Of a DNA stretch of 64,000 nt, positions 1 to 7,769 are shown piece after piece. The notes under the pieces are model-generated. The model saw only the letters and a list, made by a program, of their open reading frames with translations, was not told the DNA's origin and searched no databases. A program made the position numbers and the translations under genes. Every line of letters begins with the position of its first letter. Position 1 is the first letter of the stretch. Source of the DNA: an uncultured Caryophanales bacterium (GTDB lineage Bacteria > Bacillota_I > Bacilli_A > RFN20 > CAG-288); contig CASEGJ010000005.1 in assembly GCA_949287425.1 (NCBI GenBank), forward strand, positions 1-64,000, in the 5' to 3' direction.

Positions 1-140
1 AAAGTGGATTTACCAGCTCCAGAAGGACCTATTAAAAAAACTAATCCAGTATCAGGCAAATCTATATTTATATCAACTAAAGCCTCAACATCTCTAGATT
101 TAGATTTATATATCTTAGTTAAGTTTTCTATCTTTATCAT
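1..140 (-). CDS. ABC transporter ATP-binding protein, N-terminal part (runs off the window)
   Basis: Only the first 46 codons are present; the gene continues past base 1. The reading starts at an ATG ending at 140 and begins MIKIENLTKIYKSKSRD, followed by a beta-strand region and a Walker A P-loop GPSGAGKST near residues 38-46. The phrase DTGLVFLIGPSGAGKS is typical of MacB/LolD-type ATPases and of the ATPase-permease fusions that Bacillota use for peptide or lipoprotein export. It starts 11 bases after the stop of the secreted protein at 152-1180, so both are probably one transcript and may work together. Whether a FtsX-like permease is fused or follows cannot be seen. Family assignment is firm, substrate unknown. 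Confidence 0.8.
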   Translation of the reverse strand, partial: MIKIENLTKIYKSKSRDVEALVDINIDLPDTGLVFLIGPSGAGKST

Positions 141-151
141 ATTTAAATTCT

Positions 152-1180
152 CTATAAATAGTAAATTGAAGGATTATATTTATCAAATAAAACTCTATTT
201 CCGCTAGCATCATCATAATATTTACTAATATCATGGTAAGGAGGATCAACTGGAACTAGTACATAGTATGTATCAATACCTAATATACTTGATGGTGTAT
301 ATTCCTTATTAGTATCAGCGTTAAAAACCCCACTTTTCCATTCACTAACATTATATTGATACTGATAACTAGCAAAAAAGTAAATCTTAAATTTTTGTCT
401 AAAGCACTCCTGAAAATATGTATAATGCGAGCTATTAGAATTATCTAAAGTCACAACTTCTTCTCTAACTTCTTCAAAATATGTAGAAGTAGATGATGAT
501 TCTGTAATTGTTTTATAATTTTCGTCAGTAGTTGTCGCTTTAGCACTAGCATTTGAAGATAAATCAACTTGTAAAAAGCCCAAATCTAATTTAGTACTAG
601 TTCCTAATGCGCCAGAAACTTCACTAGATTCAATTCTTCTATGCCCTTCTTCAATAACTGTTGAAGTTGCTTTAGTAACTGAATTAGTCCTTTTTATATC
701 AATAGTACGTGTTTGATATGCTCCAACGCCATAATTAGATAAAATTTCAACTGGTATATCAATATATTTTTCAAAAGTGTATGTAAAAGTTAAGACATTG
801 ATAATATCTTCCCAATGCTTATCATCTTTAAAAAAGCCTGATTGATATGTTTGAACAGATTTTAACGACCATGTTTTATCAGCAATATAAGGAAAATTAG
901 GATCAGTTCCAATAAATCTTCCTAATCCTTCCTGCTCATAAGCAATATAATCTATTACATAATTAATTCCAGTTATATCAGTATCAACAGGTACATCACT
1001 TCTAGTTTTGTAAATACTTCCATCACCATTTCCATCATCTTTAGAAATATCTCCTAAACCATAAGTAACTGCTTTAGATGGTGTTTTATACAAATCACCT
1101 ATCTTAAGATTACTTTCAAGGCTAGAATAATTCAAACAACAACTAAATGTAGTCAATAACAACATTATAGCCTTTCGCAT
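152..1180 (-). CDS. Predicted secreted or lipoprotein-like protein of unknown function
   Basis: I do not recognise this 342-residue protein. The ATG at 1180 is preferred over an in-frame TTG at 1195 because GGGG lies 9 bases before it and the promoter at 1207-1235 leaves only a short leader. Residues 1-20 (MRKAIMLLLTTFSCC) form a short basic-then-hydrophobic export signal; the cysteines at its end are not in a good lipobox. The mature part has no membrane span and is rich in Ser, Thr, Tyr and Asp. The middle, roughly residues 165-255, alternates polar and hydrophobic residues with many Ser/Thr, suggesting long beta strands, a pattern also seen in beta-pore-forming toxins; this resemblance is only compositional. 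It heads a transcript that continues into an ABC transporter ATPase. Confidence 0.7.
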   Translation of the reverse strand: MRKAIMLLLTTFSCCLNYSSLESNLKIGDLYKTPSKAVTYGLGDISKDDGNGDGSIYKTRSDVPVDTDITGINYVIDYIAYEQEGLGRFIGTDPNFPYIADKTWSLKSVQTYQSGFFKDDKHWEDIINVLTFTYTFEKYIDIPVEILSNYGVGAYQTRTIDIKRTNSVTKATSTVIEEGHRRIESSEVSGALGTSTKLDLGFLQVDLSSNASAKATTTDENYKTITESSSTSTYFEEVREEVVTLDNSNSSHYTYFQECFRQKFKIYFFASYQYQYNVSEWKSGVFNADTNKEYTPSSILGIDTYYVLVPVDPPYHDISKYYDDASGNRVLFDKYNPSIYYL

Positions 1181-1206
1181 AAATTTTTTCCCCAATTCAT
1201 GTTTAT

Positions 1207-1235
1207 ATTTTATAAGACATTTATAATCGTGTCAA
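1207..1235 (-). promoter_or_regulatory. Sigma-A type promoter for the secreted-protein gene
   Basis: On the minus strand TTGACA (1230-1235) and TAAAAT (1207-1212) are separated by exactly 17 bases. Transcription would begin near base 1200, about 20 bases before the ATG at 1180. The rest of the gap up to the tRNA promoter (1236-1360) is plain AT-rich sequence with nothing I can name. Confidence 0.7.
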
Positions 1236-1360
1236 TATATTGTCGTTTGTTTTTAGCGTTATTTTTAAAAATTCAAAATATAAGAATGTAATCTATAAAA
1301 CGGAACTTACTATTTCAATTATCTTATTAAAATTTTTTTGTCTTTTTTTCTAAAATATTA

Positions 1361-1389
1361 TTGACAAGGCTAAATAATCTTGGTATCTT
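1361..1389 (+). promoter_or_regulatory. Promoter of the tRNA-Ile/Val/Thr cluster
   Basis: TTGACA at 1361-1366 and TATCTT at 1384-1389 with a 17-base spacer, 23 bases before the first tRNA. The perfect -35 box fits a strongly expressed stable-RNA operon. Confidence 0.7.
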
Positions 1390-1412
1390 AATAGAGCATG
1401 TTAAGTGCAATT

Positions 1413-1489
1413 GGGTCTTTAGCTCAGTTGGTTAGAGCGTGCGCTTGATAAGCGCAAGGTCACTGGTTCAAGCCCAGTAAGACCCACCA
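1413..1489 (+). tRNA. tRNA-Ile (anticodon GAT)
   Basis: A 77-base cloverleaf with acceptor GGGTCTT pairing AAGACCC, D-arm AGCTCAGTTGGTTAGAGC, anticodon loop TTGATAA on a GCGC stem, T-arm CTGG-TTCAAGC-CCAG, discriminator A and an encoded CCA. All stems pair well. Confidence 0.95.
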
Positions 1490-1501
1490 TATTACGAAGT
1501 T

Positions 1502-1528
1502 GGCCCATCTAGTAAGTAGGCCTTTTTT
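1502..1528 (+). terminator. Possible weak terminator or processing hairpin between tRNA-Ile and tRNA-Val
   Basis: GGCC at 1502-1505 can pair with GGCC at 1519-1522, followed at once by six T (1523-1528). The stem is interrupted by a C-A mismatch after four pairs, so read-through into the next two tRNAs is likely; it could set relative tRNA levels or be a decayed terminator. Confidence 0.35.
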
Positions 1529-1535
1529 CTTAAAA

Positions 1536-1611
1536 GGACACTTAGCTCAGCTGGGAGAGCACTTCCTTCACACGGAAAAGGTCGTAGGTTCGACTCCTAC
1601 AGCGTCCACCA
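1536..1611 (+). tRNA. tRNA-Val (anticodon CAC)
   Basis: A 76-base cloverleaf with encoded CCA (1609-1611). The D-arm is AGCTCAGCTGGGAGAGC, the anticodon loop TTCACAC gives CAC, and the T-arm is GTAGG-TTCGACT-CCTAC. Two pairs are not Watson-Crick: A-C at the fifth acceptor pair (GGACACT against AGCGTCC) and C-A at the outermost anticodon-stem pair. The molecule still folds. Two transition-type mismatches in one tRNA are unusual and may reflect sequence variation or assembly error. Confidence 0.85.
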
Positions 1612-1612
1612 T

Positions 1613-1686
1613 GCCACTTTAGTTCAACGGTAGAACGGTTGCCTTGTAAGCATCAGACAGTGTTTCGACTACGCTAAGTGGCACCA
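1613..1686 (+). tRNA. tRNA-Thr (anticodon TGT)
   Basis: A 74-base cloverleaf starting one base after the CCA of tRNA-Val. Acceptor GCCACTT pairs AAGTGGC, the anticodon loop CTTGTAA gives TGT, the T-loop is TTCGACT, and CCA is encoded. The anticodon stem GTTGC/GCATC has one T-T mismatch. Confidence 0.9.
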
Positions 1687-1703
1687 TAGCTTTGAAATTA
1701 TCG

Positions 1704-1725
1704 ACCACCAAATTGGTGGTTTTTT
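1704..1725 (+). terminator. Intrinsic terminator of the tRNA cluster
   Basis: ACCACCA (1704-1710) and TGGTGGT (1714-1720) form a 7-bp stem with a 3-base loop, followed by a T run. It lies 17 bases after tRNA-Thr. Confidence 0.8.
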
Positions 1726-1765
1726 ATTTATTATCAAAATAATTTAATCGTAATATTTTTTAAAA

Positions 1766-1809
1766 CAAAAAAAGAAGTATCTAAACTTATTATAAAGTCT
1801 AAATACTTC
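1766..1809 (-). terminator. Intrinsic terminator of rplM-rpsI
   Basis: Reading the minus strand, GAAGTATTTAGACTT pairs with AAGTTTAGATACTTC around a short AT loop, followed by eight T (1773 down to 1766). It lies just after the rpsI stop. Confidence 0.8.
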
Positions 1810-1830
1810 CCTAGCTTTCTCAATATACGA

Positions 1831-2238
1831 TTAACGTTTAGAGAATTGAGGAGCACGTCTAGCACCCTTCAAACCGTATTTCTTTCTTTCCTTAACTCTA
1901 GCATCAACAGTTAATAAACCAGCTGATTTAAGTAAAGGACGATATTCTTCAGTAACTTTTAATAAAGCTCTAGCGATACCTAATTTGATAGCGTCAGTTT
2001 GACCTTTAAAGCCACCACCTTTAACAAAGACTTTGGCATCGAACTTATCAGTATTATTAGTAACTGAGAAAGGTTCTTTTAAGATGAGAACATCAGTTTC
2101 ATAAGGTAAGAAATCTTTGGCTTGTTTGCCATTGATTGTAATATTACCTTCACCAGAGGATAAATAAACTCTAGCGATAGAAGACTTACGTCTACCAGTA
2201 CCATAATAGTAGGTAACAGTTTTAGTTTGTTTTGCCAT
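1831..2238 (-). CDS. rpsI: 30S ribosomal protein S9
   Basis: A 135-residue S9 protein, a structural part of the small-subunit head whose C-terminal tail reaches the P-site tRNA. The family marks are visible: [16 protein letters not shown] near the N-terminus, the [19 protein letters not shown] block in the middle, and the basic tail [17 protein letters not shown] ending in the conserved Lys-Arg. It follows rplM by 18 bases, the usual L13-S9 pair, and shares its promoter and leader. Full length and intact. Confidence 0.98.
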   Translation of the reverse strand: MAKQTKTVTYYYGTGRRKSSIARVYLSSGEGNITINGKQAKDFLPYETDVLILKEPFSVTNNTDKFDAKVFVKGGGFKGQTDAIKLGIARALLKVTEEYRPLLKSAGLLTVDARVKERKKYGLKGARRAPQFSKR

Positions 2239-2256
2239 ATTATTTATACCTCTCTA

Positions 2257-2697
2257 TTAAAACTTAAGCTCTTTAACAACAGGTTTTTGAGCTTCATGTT
2301 TATGTTGATCATCAGCATAAACAAATAACTTTTTGCCCATTTTACGACCTAAAGAAGTGTGAGGAATCATTCCTTTAACACTCTTTTCAATCATTTCACA
2401 TGGACGAGTTTGTAACATTTCGCCAGCGGATCTTTTCTTTAATCCACCAGTCCAACCAGAGACTCTATAATAATATTTATCTTTTAATTTGTTTCCAGAT
2501 AAACTTACTTTAGAGGCATTAATGACAATTACGTAATCACCACAATCGACATTTGGGGTGTAACTAGGTTTGTCTTTACCCATTAAAATAACAGCGACCT
2601 CTGAGGCTAAACGACCTAAAGGTTTATTAGCTGCATCGACAATATACCATTTTTTTGTAGTTTCATTAGGTTTAACTAATGTAGTTTGACGTTGCAT
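2257..2697 (-). CDS. rplM: 50S ribosomal protein L13
   Basis: L13 is an early-assembling large-subunit protein. The coding sequence matches the family throughout (WYIVDAANKPLGRLAS, GDYVIVINASKV, MLQTRPCEMIEKSVKGM, LFVYADDQHKHEAQKP). An in-frame ATG exists at 2718, but AAGGA sits 8 bases before the ATG at 2697 and the protein then begins MQRQTTLVKPNE, the normal L13 start, so 146 residues are called. The 5' region carries a structured leader and a strong promoter, suggesting autogenous control of the L13-S9 pair. Confidence 0.97.
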   Translation of the reverse strand: MQRQTTLVKPNETTKKWYIVDAANKPLGRLASEVAVILMGKDKPSYTPNVDCGDYVIVINASKVSLSGNKLKDKYYYRVSGWTGGLKKRSAGEMLQTRPCEMIEKSVKGMIPHTSLGRKMGKKLFVYADDQHKHEAQKPVVKELKF

Positions 2698-2718
2698 TAT
2701 TTTTTTCCTTTCAATCAA

Positions 2719-2754
2719 GCAAATTGTTTAACCTTACCGGGGTTAAGATATTGC
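2719..2754 (-). promoter_or_regulatory. Putative L13 leader hairpin
   Basis: Between the rplM promoter and its ribosome binding site the transcript can fold into a two-part stem: an outer GCAA/TTGC helix (2719-2722 with 2751-2754) and an inner TTAACC/GGTTAA helix (2728-2733 with 2741-2746), with a CCGG-containing loop. Ribosomal-protein leaders that bind L13 are known in Bacillota; size and position fit, but I cannot match the covariance model by eye. Confidence 0.45.
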
Positions 2755-2770
2755 AATTTAGCCATTTGTT

Positions 2771-2799
2771 ATATTACTAAATTTGTTTAATTTAGTCAA
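2771..2799 (-). promoter_or_regulatory. Promoter of rplM-rpsI
   Basis: On the minus strand TTGACT (2794-2799) and TAATAT (2771-2776) are spaced by 17 bases. The -35 box overlaps the last codons of the upstream HAD gene, so L13-S9 has its own start of transcription just before the leader. Confidence 0.8.
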
Positions 2800-3431
2800 T
2801 TGTTTTTTAATCTAAAAGCTAATTCATCTATGCTTTTGCAAACATTACCACTATTTAATGCTTCTAAATCTTCTAATTTTGCAGTTTTATAGTAATTGAC
2901 AGATATAATTTCTATTCCCATTTGACGACAAAATAATATATCCTTTTTAGAATCACCTATATATAAGATGTCGGTGTTTTTAACATTGTAATCCTGCATT
3001 ATTTGATGAAAAGAAGCGTCTTTATTAGGACCGATAATCGAACCGGCGTAAATCTTTTCAAATATGTTTTCTAAATGGAGCTTTTTAAGTGAAATTTGAG
3101 TAGTAAGAACATGTCGACCCGTAACTAAAACTAGGTGAGTTTTATCCTTTAAATACATCAATAAATCACGGAGTTTATTATCGATATTAGGCATAATAGA
3201 ATCATGCAAAGCTTCATAATATCTTAAATAATCGTGAAAAGCTTCTTCATAATCATCGTAAGGAAATAGCTTCTTACATATTCCTTCTTCGTTAGAACCT
3301 AAATGACTTCTAACTTCATCATCAGATATATTTACGTTAAAATCGTTAAAGACATGATGAAAACAAATCAAAAGACTTTGAAAAGAATCGCAGATTGTAC
3401 CATCAAAATCAAAAGCGACAATTTTTTTCAT
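2796..3431 (-). CDS. HAD-superfamily hydrolase, phosphoglycolate phosphatase-like
   Basis: A 211-residue cytosolic phosphatase of the HAD superfamily. Motif I is DFDGT at residues 8-12 (nucleophile Asp8), motif II is the Thr of VTGRH near 104, motif III is Lys137 in GPNKDAS, and motif IV is IGDSKKD near 158. The region between motifs I and II is a helical cap of the type found in phosphoglycolate and pyrophosphate phosphatases (Gph/PpaX). The substrate cannot be told from sequence. It starts 6 bases after yebC with no clear ribosome binding site, suggesting translational coupling. Confidence 0.85.
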   Translation of the reverse strand: MKKIVAFDFDGTICDSFQSLLICFHHVFNDFNVNISDDEVRSHLGSNEEGICKKLFPYDDYEEAFHDYLRYYEALHDSIMPNIDNKLRDLLMYLKDKTHLVLVTGRHVLTTQISLKKLHLENIFEKIYAGSIIGPNKDASFHQIMQDYNVKNTDILYIGDSKKDILFCRQMGIEIISVNYYKTAKLEDLEALNSGNVCKSIDELAFRLKNN

Positions 3432-3436
3432 TATAA

Positions 3437-4153
3437 TTAAATGTTAGCGTTAGTATAGACGTTTTGAACATCGTCGAGTTCATTTAAAGCATCGACAAAA
3501 TTCTTATATTTTTCAGCATCTTCACCAGTTAAATCAACTGTTTGATCAGCAATTAAAGTAACTTCATCAATCAAAAATTCTTCTATACCCATATCTTTTA
3601 AGCAGGCTTCAGCTTTTTGTAAATCGTTTGGAGCAACTAAAACTGATATAATTCCTTCTTCTGGAGATTTAACTTCTTTAACATCAATGTCAGCCATAAT
3701 TAATGATTCTGTTACTTTATCAACATCATTGCCGTTAAAATCAATTTCGCCTAAACGATTGAAATTGTAACTAACAGCGCCAGAATCACCAAGTTTACCA
3801 CCTTTATGATTAAAGACAGCTCTAACTTCTGAAAAAGCTCTTTTAGCATTGTCAGATAAAGTTTCTACAATAACCATGCAACCACCTGGGCCAAAACCTT
3901 CATAAGTAGCAGCAATATATTCTTCTCCACCTTTACCTTGAGCTTTATCAATAGCTCTTTGAATTACATCTTTAGGAATAGATTGACCTTTAAATTTTTC
4001 TAAAGCAGCACGCAAAGCGAGATTTTCTCTAGGGTCAGGAGAACCACCTTTAGCTGCCATATAAATTTCTCTTGAAGCTTTCATATAAAGCGCAGATTTA
4101 GCTTTACCAGTAGCAGCAATACTAGCTTTTCTTACTTCGTAAGCTCTTCCCAT
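3437..4153 (-). CDS. yebC: YebC/PmpR/TACO1-family protein
   Basis: A 238-residue YebC-family protein. These proteins were annotated as transcription regulators; more recent work on the family links them to translation and relief of ribosome stalling. Conserved blocks are MGRAYEVRKASI at the start, SIPKDVIQRAIDKAQG, the YEGFGPGGCMVIVETLSDN core and GKLGDSGAVSYNF. The MGRA start resembles the YeeN-like subfamily. An in-frame start six codons upstream (4171) is rejected because GAAGGAG precedes the ATG at 4153. It lies directly upstream of the HAD gene. Confidence 0.92.
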   Translation of the reverse strand: MGRAYEVRKASIAATGKAKSALYMKASREIYMAAKGGSPDPRENLALRAALEKFKGQSIPKDVIQRAIDKAQGKGGEEYIAATYEGFGPGGCMVIVETLSDNAKRAFSEVRAVFNHKGGKLGDSGAVSYNFNRLGEIDFNGNDVDKVTESLIMADIDVKEVKSPEEGIISVLVAPNDLQKAEACLKDMGIEEFLIDEVTLIADQTVDLTGEDAEKYKNFVDALNELDDVQNVYTNANI

Positions 4154-4261
4154 ACTATTTTCTCCTTCCAATTATATATAAAATAAGACCATCTAAAATA
4201 TTAGCATAAAAATTAAAAGTTAGTCAAAATTATTGAAGCTGTTTGCTTTAATTTGTCAACT

Positions 4262-5593
4262 TTAGTTTTTAAACGAAATAGTAAATTTAGTACCTTGAGC
4301 CAATTTAGAAGTAACTTTTATTTCAAAATTATATGATTCGATAATATGTTTTACTATCGCTAATCCTAGACCAATTCCACTTTCTTGATTAGATTTAGAA
4401 CCATCGACTTGATAAAACCTTTCAAAGATTCGATTTAAATTATCTTTACTTATTCCAATACCAGTATCTTCGATAGTTAAAATTTGATTGTTAGAATCAA
4501 TTTCTATTGAAATTTTTCCATTTAGTTTATTGTATTTAATGGCGTTTTCAACGAGATTTTTCACTAATGATGAAGCATCGTCTTTATTCATGTTAATTGC
4601 AAATGTATCTTTATTTATTTCAACTTGAATATTTTTATTTTTAATTTCTAATTGCAATTCATTAACTATATTTTGACATAGCTGATTTAAATCAATCGCT
4701 TCAATATCATTGATGTTATTTTTAAATTCGTATTTTGATAGCGAAAGCATTTGCTTAACTATTGTCGACATTTTATTGGCTTTATTTAATATCGCTTCAA
4801 TCGCTTCATCTTTTTCTTTTTGAGAAGATAAAAAGCCTTCTTTAAGCATTTGCGAATAACCGATAATAGATGTCAAAGGAGATTTTAATTCATGACTAGC
4901 ATTAGCGAAGAAATCGCGTTTGACATTTGCTAATTCCTTAGTTAAAGAAATATCTGAGAAAAATAAGCCCACCCAATATAAAGGATATTTACTAGAATGA
5001 CCGACATCGATAGAAGTTATACTGATTTTATAATTTCTATTGTTAATTTCTTCTTCTAATGTAGAATTAACTATTCTTTGATGAGCAGTTTTAATTTCTT
5101 GAAGAATGTTTGGATAATTAATTATTGAATAGATAGTTTGACCTATTTTTCCCTGAGGAAAAATTTCTAAGCAAGCCTTATTGATTATGGAAATATTAGA
5201 TTTATGGTCTAACAAAATTAAACCTTGTGACATCGAATTAATTACGTAGTTTAATTTTTGATTGTCGAGATTTAACTTTCTGATTTTTTTTGCGATATCG
5301 ATAGTAAAATCAGTTGTCGTATCGATTTTATCGACCTTTTCATCTAGAATCTTTGAAATTTTTTCACGAAGTTGTAAATTTTCCGCAAAATCTTTCTTGT
5401 TTTGAAAATAAATGAAAATTGTTATAAAACAACCCATTCCAACAAACAGGAGAACTTCTATCAAAATAGTTAAAGCATCTTCTATACCTTTTTTTGGTAA
5501 AAAGTACCCTATCAAAATAGTAGCAATAAAATATATACTAGCGATAAATAAAACAATAAGATACCTTTTTAAATATGAATTAATCTTTACCAT
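4262..5593 (-). CDS. phoR: PhoR-type membrane sensor histidine kinase
   Basis: A 443-residue kinase, partner of the response regulator next to it. Two membrane spans (residues about 11-31 and 41-63) are joined by a very short external loop, so there is no large extracellular sensor. A coiled region and a PAS-like segment (about 108-215) follow. The dimerisation domain has ASHELKSPLTSI with phospho-acceptor His234. The ATPase domain shows the N box NLVENAIKYN, G1 DTGIGIS and G2 GIGLGLAIVKHI. The ATG abuts the phoP stop (TAA directly followed by ATG). Its place after pst-phoU argues for phosphate sensing through the transporter and PhoU, as in E. coli PhoR. Confidence 0.93.
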   Translation of the reverse strand: MVKINSYLKRYLIVLFIASIYFIATILIGYFLPKKGIEDALTILIEVLLFVGMGCFITIFIYFQNKKDFAENLQLREKISKILDEKVDKIDTTTDFTIDIAKKIRKLNLDNQKLNYVINSMSQGLILLDHKSNISIINKACLEIFPQGKIGQTIYSIINYPNILQEIKTAHQRIVNSTLEEEINNRNYKISITSIDVGHSSKYPLYWVGLFFSDISLTKELANVKRDFFANASHELKSPLTSIIGYSQMLKEGFLSSQKEKDEAIEAILNKANKMSTIVKQMLSLSKYEFKNNINDIEAIDLNQLCQNIVNELQLEIKNKNIQVEINKDTFAINMNKDDASSLVKNLVENAIKYNKLNGKISIEIDSNNQILTIEDTGIGISKDNLNRIFERFYQVDGSKSNQESGIGLGLAIVKHIIESYNFEIKVTSKLAQGTKFTISFKN

Positions 5594-6262
5594 TTAACTT
5601 ACTAAATACCCCACACCATAAATAGTTTTAATAATTTCTGCATTTTCATCGCCAATTTTCTTACGAATAGCTTTAATATGCATATCCAATGTTCTAGATT
5701 CAATAGCCATAGTTGAACCATATATATGGTTAAATAACTCATCGCGAGTTATAGCTCTACCAATATTAGAAAGTAAATAGAACAAAATTTCAAATTCCAT
5801 ATTTGTTAAACTGACTTCATTATCTAAATAAATGCATGTTCTTTTATCGGCATTTAACGTGATATTTTTATAAGTTATTTCATTGTGAAATTTCGTCCTT
5901 CTAAATCTAGCGTTAACTCTTGAAAGTAGTTCTAGAATATCGAAAGGTTTACCTATATAATCATCAGCGCCTGAATCTAAGCCATCAACTTTATCAATCG
6001 GATTATTTCTTGCAGAAATAATTATTACTTGGATATTTTCATTGCTAGGTTCAGATTTAATTTCTTTAAGCAAATCTAATCCTGAGCAATCTGGAAGCAT
6101 GATATCAAGCAAAATCATATCTGGTTTTTTCTTTTTAAATTCCTGCTTGAAAGATTCGCCATTAGAAAATGAAACTACATTATATCCGCCTTTTTGAAGT
6201 GTAGTTGCAATGATTTTAGAAATATCGATATCATCTTCAACTGAATAAATTAATCTTGCCAT
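5594..6262 (-). CDS. phoP: PhoP/PhoB-type response regulator
   Basis: A 222-residue OmpR-family regulator. The receiver domain has the acidic pair in YSVEDDID, phospho-acceptor Asp in MILLDIMLPDCSG and the conserved Lys in DDYIGKPF. The C-terminal winged helix includes LTNMEFEILFYLLSN and the recognition-helix region RTLDMHIKAIRKKIG. The ATG at 6262 (MARLIYSVEDD) follows GGGG; a longer reading to 6325 would run back into phoU and is rejected. It sits between phoU and phoR and probably binds the Pho box upstream of pstS. Confidence 0.95.
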   Translation of the reverse strand: MARLIYSVEDDIDISKIIATTLQKGGYNVVSFSNGESFKQEFKKKKPDMILLDIMLPDCSGLDLLKEIKSEPSNENIQVIIISARNNPIDKVDGLDSGADDYIGKPFDILELLSRVNARFRRTKFHNEITYKNITLNADKRTCIYLDNEVSLTNMEFEILFYLLSNIGRAITRDELFNHIYGSTMAIESRTLDMHIKAIRKKIGDENAEIIKTIYGVGYLVS

Positions 6263-6273
6263 ATTTTCCCCTT

Positions 6274-6915
6274 TTAAACTATTTGTGCATCTTTGTAATA
6301 TCCAGTTGCGATATAGATGACCCATTCAGCAATATTTGTCGCATGATCAGCTATCCTTTCTAGATACTTAACAATCAATGTTGTATAAACTGATGTTGAA
6401 GATGATATTTTATCTTCATCGTCTTTTTCGATAAGTTCATTTAAAATTTCTAAATAAGTATTATCGACATAATCATCAGAATCAATTACTTTTTTTGCTA
6501 ATTTATCATCTAGTTGCATATATGAATTAATAGCGTCAGTAACCATATTCATAACATATTCGACAAGTTCGTTCAATTTATCGCCATGAGTGAATCTGTT
6601 ACGCTTTAATTTTAACGCAAACTGAGTGATATCTTCAGCATGGTCATCTAATCTTTCAAAGTCTTCAACCATAGTTATTACGCCAGTGACAAATCTCATA
6701 TCTGATGCAAACAATCTTTCAGAAAGCATTAAATGCAAACAAATAGTTTCAATCTTTCTTTCATATGCATCAATTTCACTGTCATTTACTTGCTTATATT
6801 GTTTATTTTCATCATAGTTAAGTAAACAATCCATAGCATATCTTAAATTGGTTTGAACTTTTCCAGACATCTCTACAATAAGTTCATTAAGTTGTTTAAT
6901 TTCATCTTTAATCAT
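6274..6915 (-). CDS. phoU: Phosphate signalling protein PhoU
   Basis: A 213-residue, all-helical PhoU protein with the family's two similar three-helix bundles. The metal-binding acidic signatures are seen as EDFERLDDHAEDI in the first half and KYLERIADHATNIAEW in the second. PhoU links PstSCAB activity to the PhoR kinase and represses the regulon when phosphate is plentiful. The ATG at 6915 is chosen because GAGGTG precedes it; the GTG nine bases upstream is part of that Shine-Dalgarno. It lies between pstB and phoP. Confidence 0.95.
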   Translation of the reverse strand: MIKDEIKQLNELIVEMSGKVQTNLRYAMDCLLNYDENKQYKQVNDSEIDAYERKIETICLHLMLSERLFASDMRFVTGVITMVEDFERLDDHAEDITQFALKLKRNRFTHGDKLNELVEYVMNMVTDAINSYMQLDDKLAKKVIDSDDYVDNTYLEILNELIEKDDEDKISSSTSVYTTLIVKYLERIADHATNIAEWVIYIATGYYKDAQIV

Positions 6916-6926
6916 AATTTGCACCT

Positions 6927-7769
6927 CTATGAAAATCTACCAGTAATATAATCTTCAGTCTTTTTAGATTTAGGTCTTGAGAAAACATCTTCTGTTCCAC
7001 CATATTCTACTAAATCTCCAAGCATGAAAAAAGCTGTATAATCTGATACTCTTGTCGCTTGTTGCATATTATGAGTAACAATTGCGATAGTATATTTCTC
7101 TTTTAAACTTCTCACTAACTCTTCAACTTTTAAAGTGGCGATTGGATCTAAGGCAGAAGTCGGTTCATCCATTAAAATAACTTCAGGTTTCATTGCCAAG
7201 CATCTTGCAATACATAACCTTTGTTGCTGACCACCAGATAAAGCTAATCCGGAAGTTTTTAATTTATCTTTTACTTCATCAAATAGCGCCGCTTCTTTTA
7301 AAGACGTTTCGACAAGTTCATCTAAAAACTTTTTATTTCTAATTCCTTGACAACGTGGACCATAGGCAATGTTATCGTAAATTGACATTGGAAAAGGGTT
7401 AGGTTGTTGAAATACCATTCCAACCCTAGTTCTTAATAGTATCGGATTTGTCTTTGTAACATCTTCACCATTAAAAAGTATCTTGCCATCAACTTTACAT
7501 CCATCTAATAAATCATTCATTCTATTTAAACATCTTAAAAATGTCGATTTACCACAACCTGAAGGTCCAATAAATGCGGTAACTTTATTTTTCAATATCT
7601 GCATATTGATATTATGTAAAGCTTCAAATTCTCCGTAATGCAATTTTAAATTTTGTACGTCAAAGACCACTTCATCTTTAGAAGAAACCACAAAATTATT
7701 CAATGTAGTAGTTGAACTTAAACTGCTAATATCATTTACTTTTTTATCAGTTATTTTACTATCTAACAT
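6927..7769 (-). CDS. pstB: Phosphate ABC transporter ATPase PstB
   Basis: A 280-residue ATPase that drives phosphate uptake through PstA/PstC. It has Walker [11 protein letters not shown]-loop [16 protein letters not shown] (the PNPFP phrase is typical of PstB), signature LSGGQQQRL, Walker [13 protein letters not shown] and switch histidine VTHNMQQA. An extra N-terminal stretch of about 30 residues rich in Ser and Thr precedes the core. The ATG lies inside the end of pstA (11-base overlap) with GGAGG 7 bases upstream, so translation is coupled. Confidence 0.97.
   Translation of the reverse strand: MLDSKITDKKVNDISSLSSTTTLNNFVVSSKDEVVFDVQNLKLHYGEFEALHNINMQILKNKVTAFIGPSGCGKSTFLRCLNRMNDLLDGCKVDGKILFNGEDVTKTNPILLRTRVGMVFQQPNPFPMSIYDNIAYGPRCQGIRNKKFLDELVETSLKEAALFDEVKDKLKTSGLALSGGQQQRLCIARCLAMKPEVILMDEPTSALDPIATLKVEELVRSLKEKYTIAIVTHNMQQATRVSDYTAFFMLGDLVEYGGTEDVFSRPKSKKTEDYITGRFS

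Noticed and set aside
4-207. Plus-strand open frame over the window start
   Set aside because: It is the complement of a minus-strand ABC ATPase with an ATG at 140 and a clear Walker A; the plus frame has no ribosome site and resembles no protein.
1536-1611. tRNA-Val as a pseudogene
   Set aside because: Despite two mismatches all arms fold, the anticodon and T-loops are canonical and CCA is encoded.
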